A DNA stretch of 6,402 nucleotides from a bacterium (GTDB taxonomy: Bacteria; Hydrogenedentota; Hydrogenedentia; Hydrogenedentiales; SLHB01), in the NCBI GenBank assembly GCA_024231375.1, contig JAAEQP010001624.1, positions 1 to 6,402 on the forward strand. Reading direction: 5' to 3'. The position numbers were made by a program, and so were the translations under genes. The notes below the pieces were generated by a model that was given only the letters and a program-made list of their open reading frames with translations, made no database searches and was not told the origin of the DNA. This document shows positions 5,378 through 6,402 of this stretch, piece by piece (the stretch's first letter is position 1; the number at the start of each line of letters is the position of its first letter).

Positions 5378-6157
5378 ATGAGTGCTACTGAGCCGAATCG
5401 AGAATGCACACGCCGTAGTCTGATTCAGTGCGCGGCTACCGTCGCGGGTGCGTCTGCACTGGCGGGTTGCGCGACACAGACGCATGCGTCCGGAGTAGCG
5501 TTTGGTGATTCGCTTGCCCAAGACGACGTAGTCCTCTTTCAGGGGGACTCGATCACGGACGCCGGACGGGACAAGAAGAACGCCGCGGCGAACGACTTCG
5601 GGGCGTTGGGCCGGGGATATGCGAACATGATCGCATCGGCTCTCTTGGGCGCGCATGCACCCCTGCGCCTTCGGTGTTACAACCGGGGCATCAGCGGACA
5701 CAAGGTGCCGGATCTGCAGGCCCGTTGGCAGGCGGACACGATCAATCTGAAACCCGCGGTACTGAGCATCCTCATCGGGGTGAACGACATGTGGCACAAG
5801 CTGGCGGGGAAATACGACGGCACCGTGGCGGACTACGAACAGGGGTTCACGAAACTACTTGCCGATACGCGTGCGGCTCTTCCCAAGACGCGGATTGTGA
5901 TTTGTGAACCTTTCGTGTTGGCGTGTGGCGCAGTCAACGCAAAGTGGTTCCCGGAGTTCGCCGAGCGACGGGCGGTGGCGAAACGCGTCGCCGAGGGTGC
6001 GGGAGCGACTTGGGTGCCGTTTCAGACCATGTTCGACGAGGCAGTTGACGATACAACGCCGCCGACCTATTGGGCAGGCGACGGCGTACACCCCACCATG
6101 GCGGGCCATGCTTTGATGGCGAAGACGTGGCTGGACGCGACGAGGCTTGCGTCGTAG
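5378..6157 (+). CDS. SGNH/GDSL-family hydrolase, Tat-type lipoprotein
   Basis: From the ATG at 5378 the protein has 259 residues. Residues 11-30 combine a twin-arginine motif (TRRSLI, 11-16) with a lipobox LAGC (28-31), so it is probably a Tat-exported lipoprotein anchored at Cys31. The SGNH hallmarks are in order: block I FQGDSIT (54-60) with nucleophile Ser58, block II NRGISG (102-107), block III GVND (134-137) with Asn136, and block V DGVHP (235-239) with Asp235 and His238. The catalytic set is complete and the length is normal for a single SGNH domain. Members of this group are acyl esterases, often acetyl-xylan or other carbohydrate esterases, so removal of acetyl groups from glycans is a fair inference. 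The start is fixed by AAGGAG at 5364-5369. It diverges from the oxidoreductase gene across 300 bases. No convincing terminator follows its TAG. Confidence 0.9.
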   Translation: MSATEPNRECTRRSLIQCAATVAGASALAGCATQTHASGVAFGDSLAQDDVVLFQGDSITDAGRDKKNAAANDFGALGRGYANMIASALLGAHAPLRLRCYNRGISGHKVPDLQARWQADTINLKPAVLSILIGVNDMWHKLAGKYDGTVADYEQGFTKLLADTRAALPKTRIVICEPFVLACGAVNAKWFPEFAERRAVAKRVAEGAGATWVPFQTMFDEAVDDTTPPTYWAGDGVHPTMAGHALMAKTWLDATRLAS

Positions 6158-6283
6158 GCCAAATGAGAGCTGTCGGAGTAGGGGTCGCACCAAGGGCAGG
6201 ACAGGAAGGGTTGAGAGGAGACGACGGACCCGCCGGGCGGCAGCGGAAGAAGGCAGAAACGGAATAGAACGGAGCGAATAGAG

Positions 6284-6300
6284 GGTTACTGTCCCCGTTT
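6284..6300 (-). repeat. GGGGACAGT-type motif, possible dispersed repeat end
   Basis: The minus strand reads AAACGGGGACAGTAACC. Sequences built on GGGGACAGT are recurrent in intergenic repeats of many environmental bacteria, often near IS200-like/REP-associated tyrosine transposase genes. Only one copy is visible here and no transposase gene is next to it, so the assignment is tentative. Confidence 0.35.
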
Positions 6301-6363
6301 ACGCATAAACCATCACACACAAACCGCTTCCCGATTCAACGCCCCGCTCCCAAAGAACACCGA

Positions 6364-6385
6364 AGGCAGACCGCCCGCTCTGCCT
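6364..6385. terminator. Hairpin AGGCAGA / TCTGCCT at the right edge
   Basis: A perfect 7-bp stem (6364-6370 with 6379-6385) has an 8-base C-rich loop. On the minus strand it is followed by TCGGTGTTCTTTGGG, a weak T-rich tail. It could terminate a minus-strand gene arriving from the right, or be part of a repeat. Confidence 0.35.
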
Positions 6386-6402
6386 ATTGACTTCTACCTG
6401 TC

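Larger units (their letters stand above)
6158..6402. other. Gene-free right edge with repeat-like motif
   Basis: No coding region is convincing in these 245 bases. The first hundred are purine-rich. A 7-base direct repeat GAATAGA occurs at 6262-6268 and 6276-6282, next to GGTTACTGTCCCCGTTT (6284-6300). A hairpin lies near the end. The region may contain a dispersed repeat and the tail of a gene located to the right. Confidence 0.5.

Noticed and set aside
1..6402. CRISPR arrays, tRNA or rRNA genes, toxin-antitoxin or phage-defence modules
   Set aside because: I saw no regularly spaced repeats, no tRNA-like cloverleaf and no conserved rRNA stretch, and all convincing proteins belong to metabolic or transposase families.

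Overview
The window looks like chromosomal DNA from a GC-rich, Gram-negative, heterotrophic bacterium that devotes many genes to exported carbohydrate-active enzymes. The combination of a DUF1080 (3-keto-disaccharide hydrolase-like) lipoprotein, a Tat-exported Gfo/Idh/MocA oxidoreductase, a Tat/lipoprotein SGNH hydrolase and a signal-peptide beta-propeller glycosidase-like protein is typical of Planctomycetota, Verrucomicrobiota, Lentisphaerota and Candidatus Hydrogenedentota. I infer a member of that broad group from gene style only; no marker gene is present.

Layout, left to right: (1) positions 1-123, minus strand, hold the first 41 codons of an integrase-type (DDE) transposase running off the left edge. 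(2) A minus-strand gene (294-1697) encodes a secreted five-bladed beta-propeller, GH43/GH32-like protein with Asp-box-like repeats and a C-terminal beta-sandwich. (3) A minus-strand alpha/beta hydrolase (1945-2826) has a complete Ser-Asp-His triad and no signal peptide. (4) A divergent plus-strand DUF1080 lipoprotein gene (2958-3734) has a good sigma70-like promoter. (5) A convergent minus-strand Tat-exported Gfo/Idh/MocA oxidoreductase (3899-5077) has its own sigma70-like promoter. Two hairpins lie between the tails of genes 4 and 5. (6) A plus-strand SGNH/GDSL hydrolase (5378-6157) has a twin-arginine signal and a lipobox. (7) The last 245 bases contain no gene but include a GGGGACAGT motif of the type often found in dispersed repeats, and a 7-bp hairpin at the edge.

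The genes are not one operon: strands alternate and each gene seems to carry its own signals. Functionally they fit together as glycan and glycan-ester processing. The Gfo/Idh enzyme could oxidise a sugar to a 3-keto form, the DUF1080 protein could cleave 3-keto-glycosides, the SGNH and alpha/beta hydrolases could remove acyl esters, and the beta-propeller protein could bind or hydrolyse the glycan. That assignment is inferred from family membership and proximity. All families seen are known; no clearly new system is visible. The most useful second looks are the exported oxidoreductase plus DUF1080 pair, the partial transposase at the left edge, and a 12-codon upstream ORF with an excellent ribosome binding site before the alpha/beta hydrolase.
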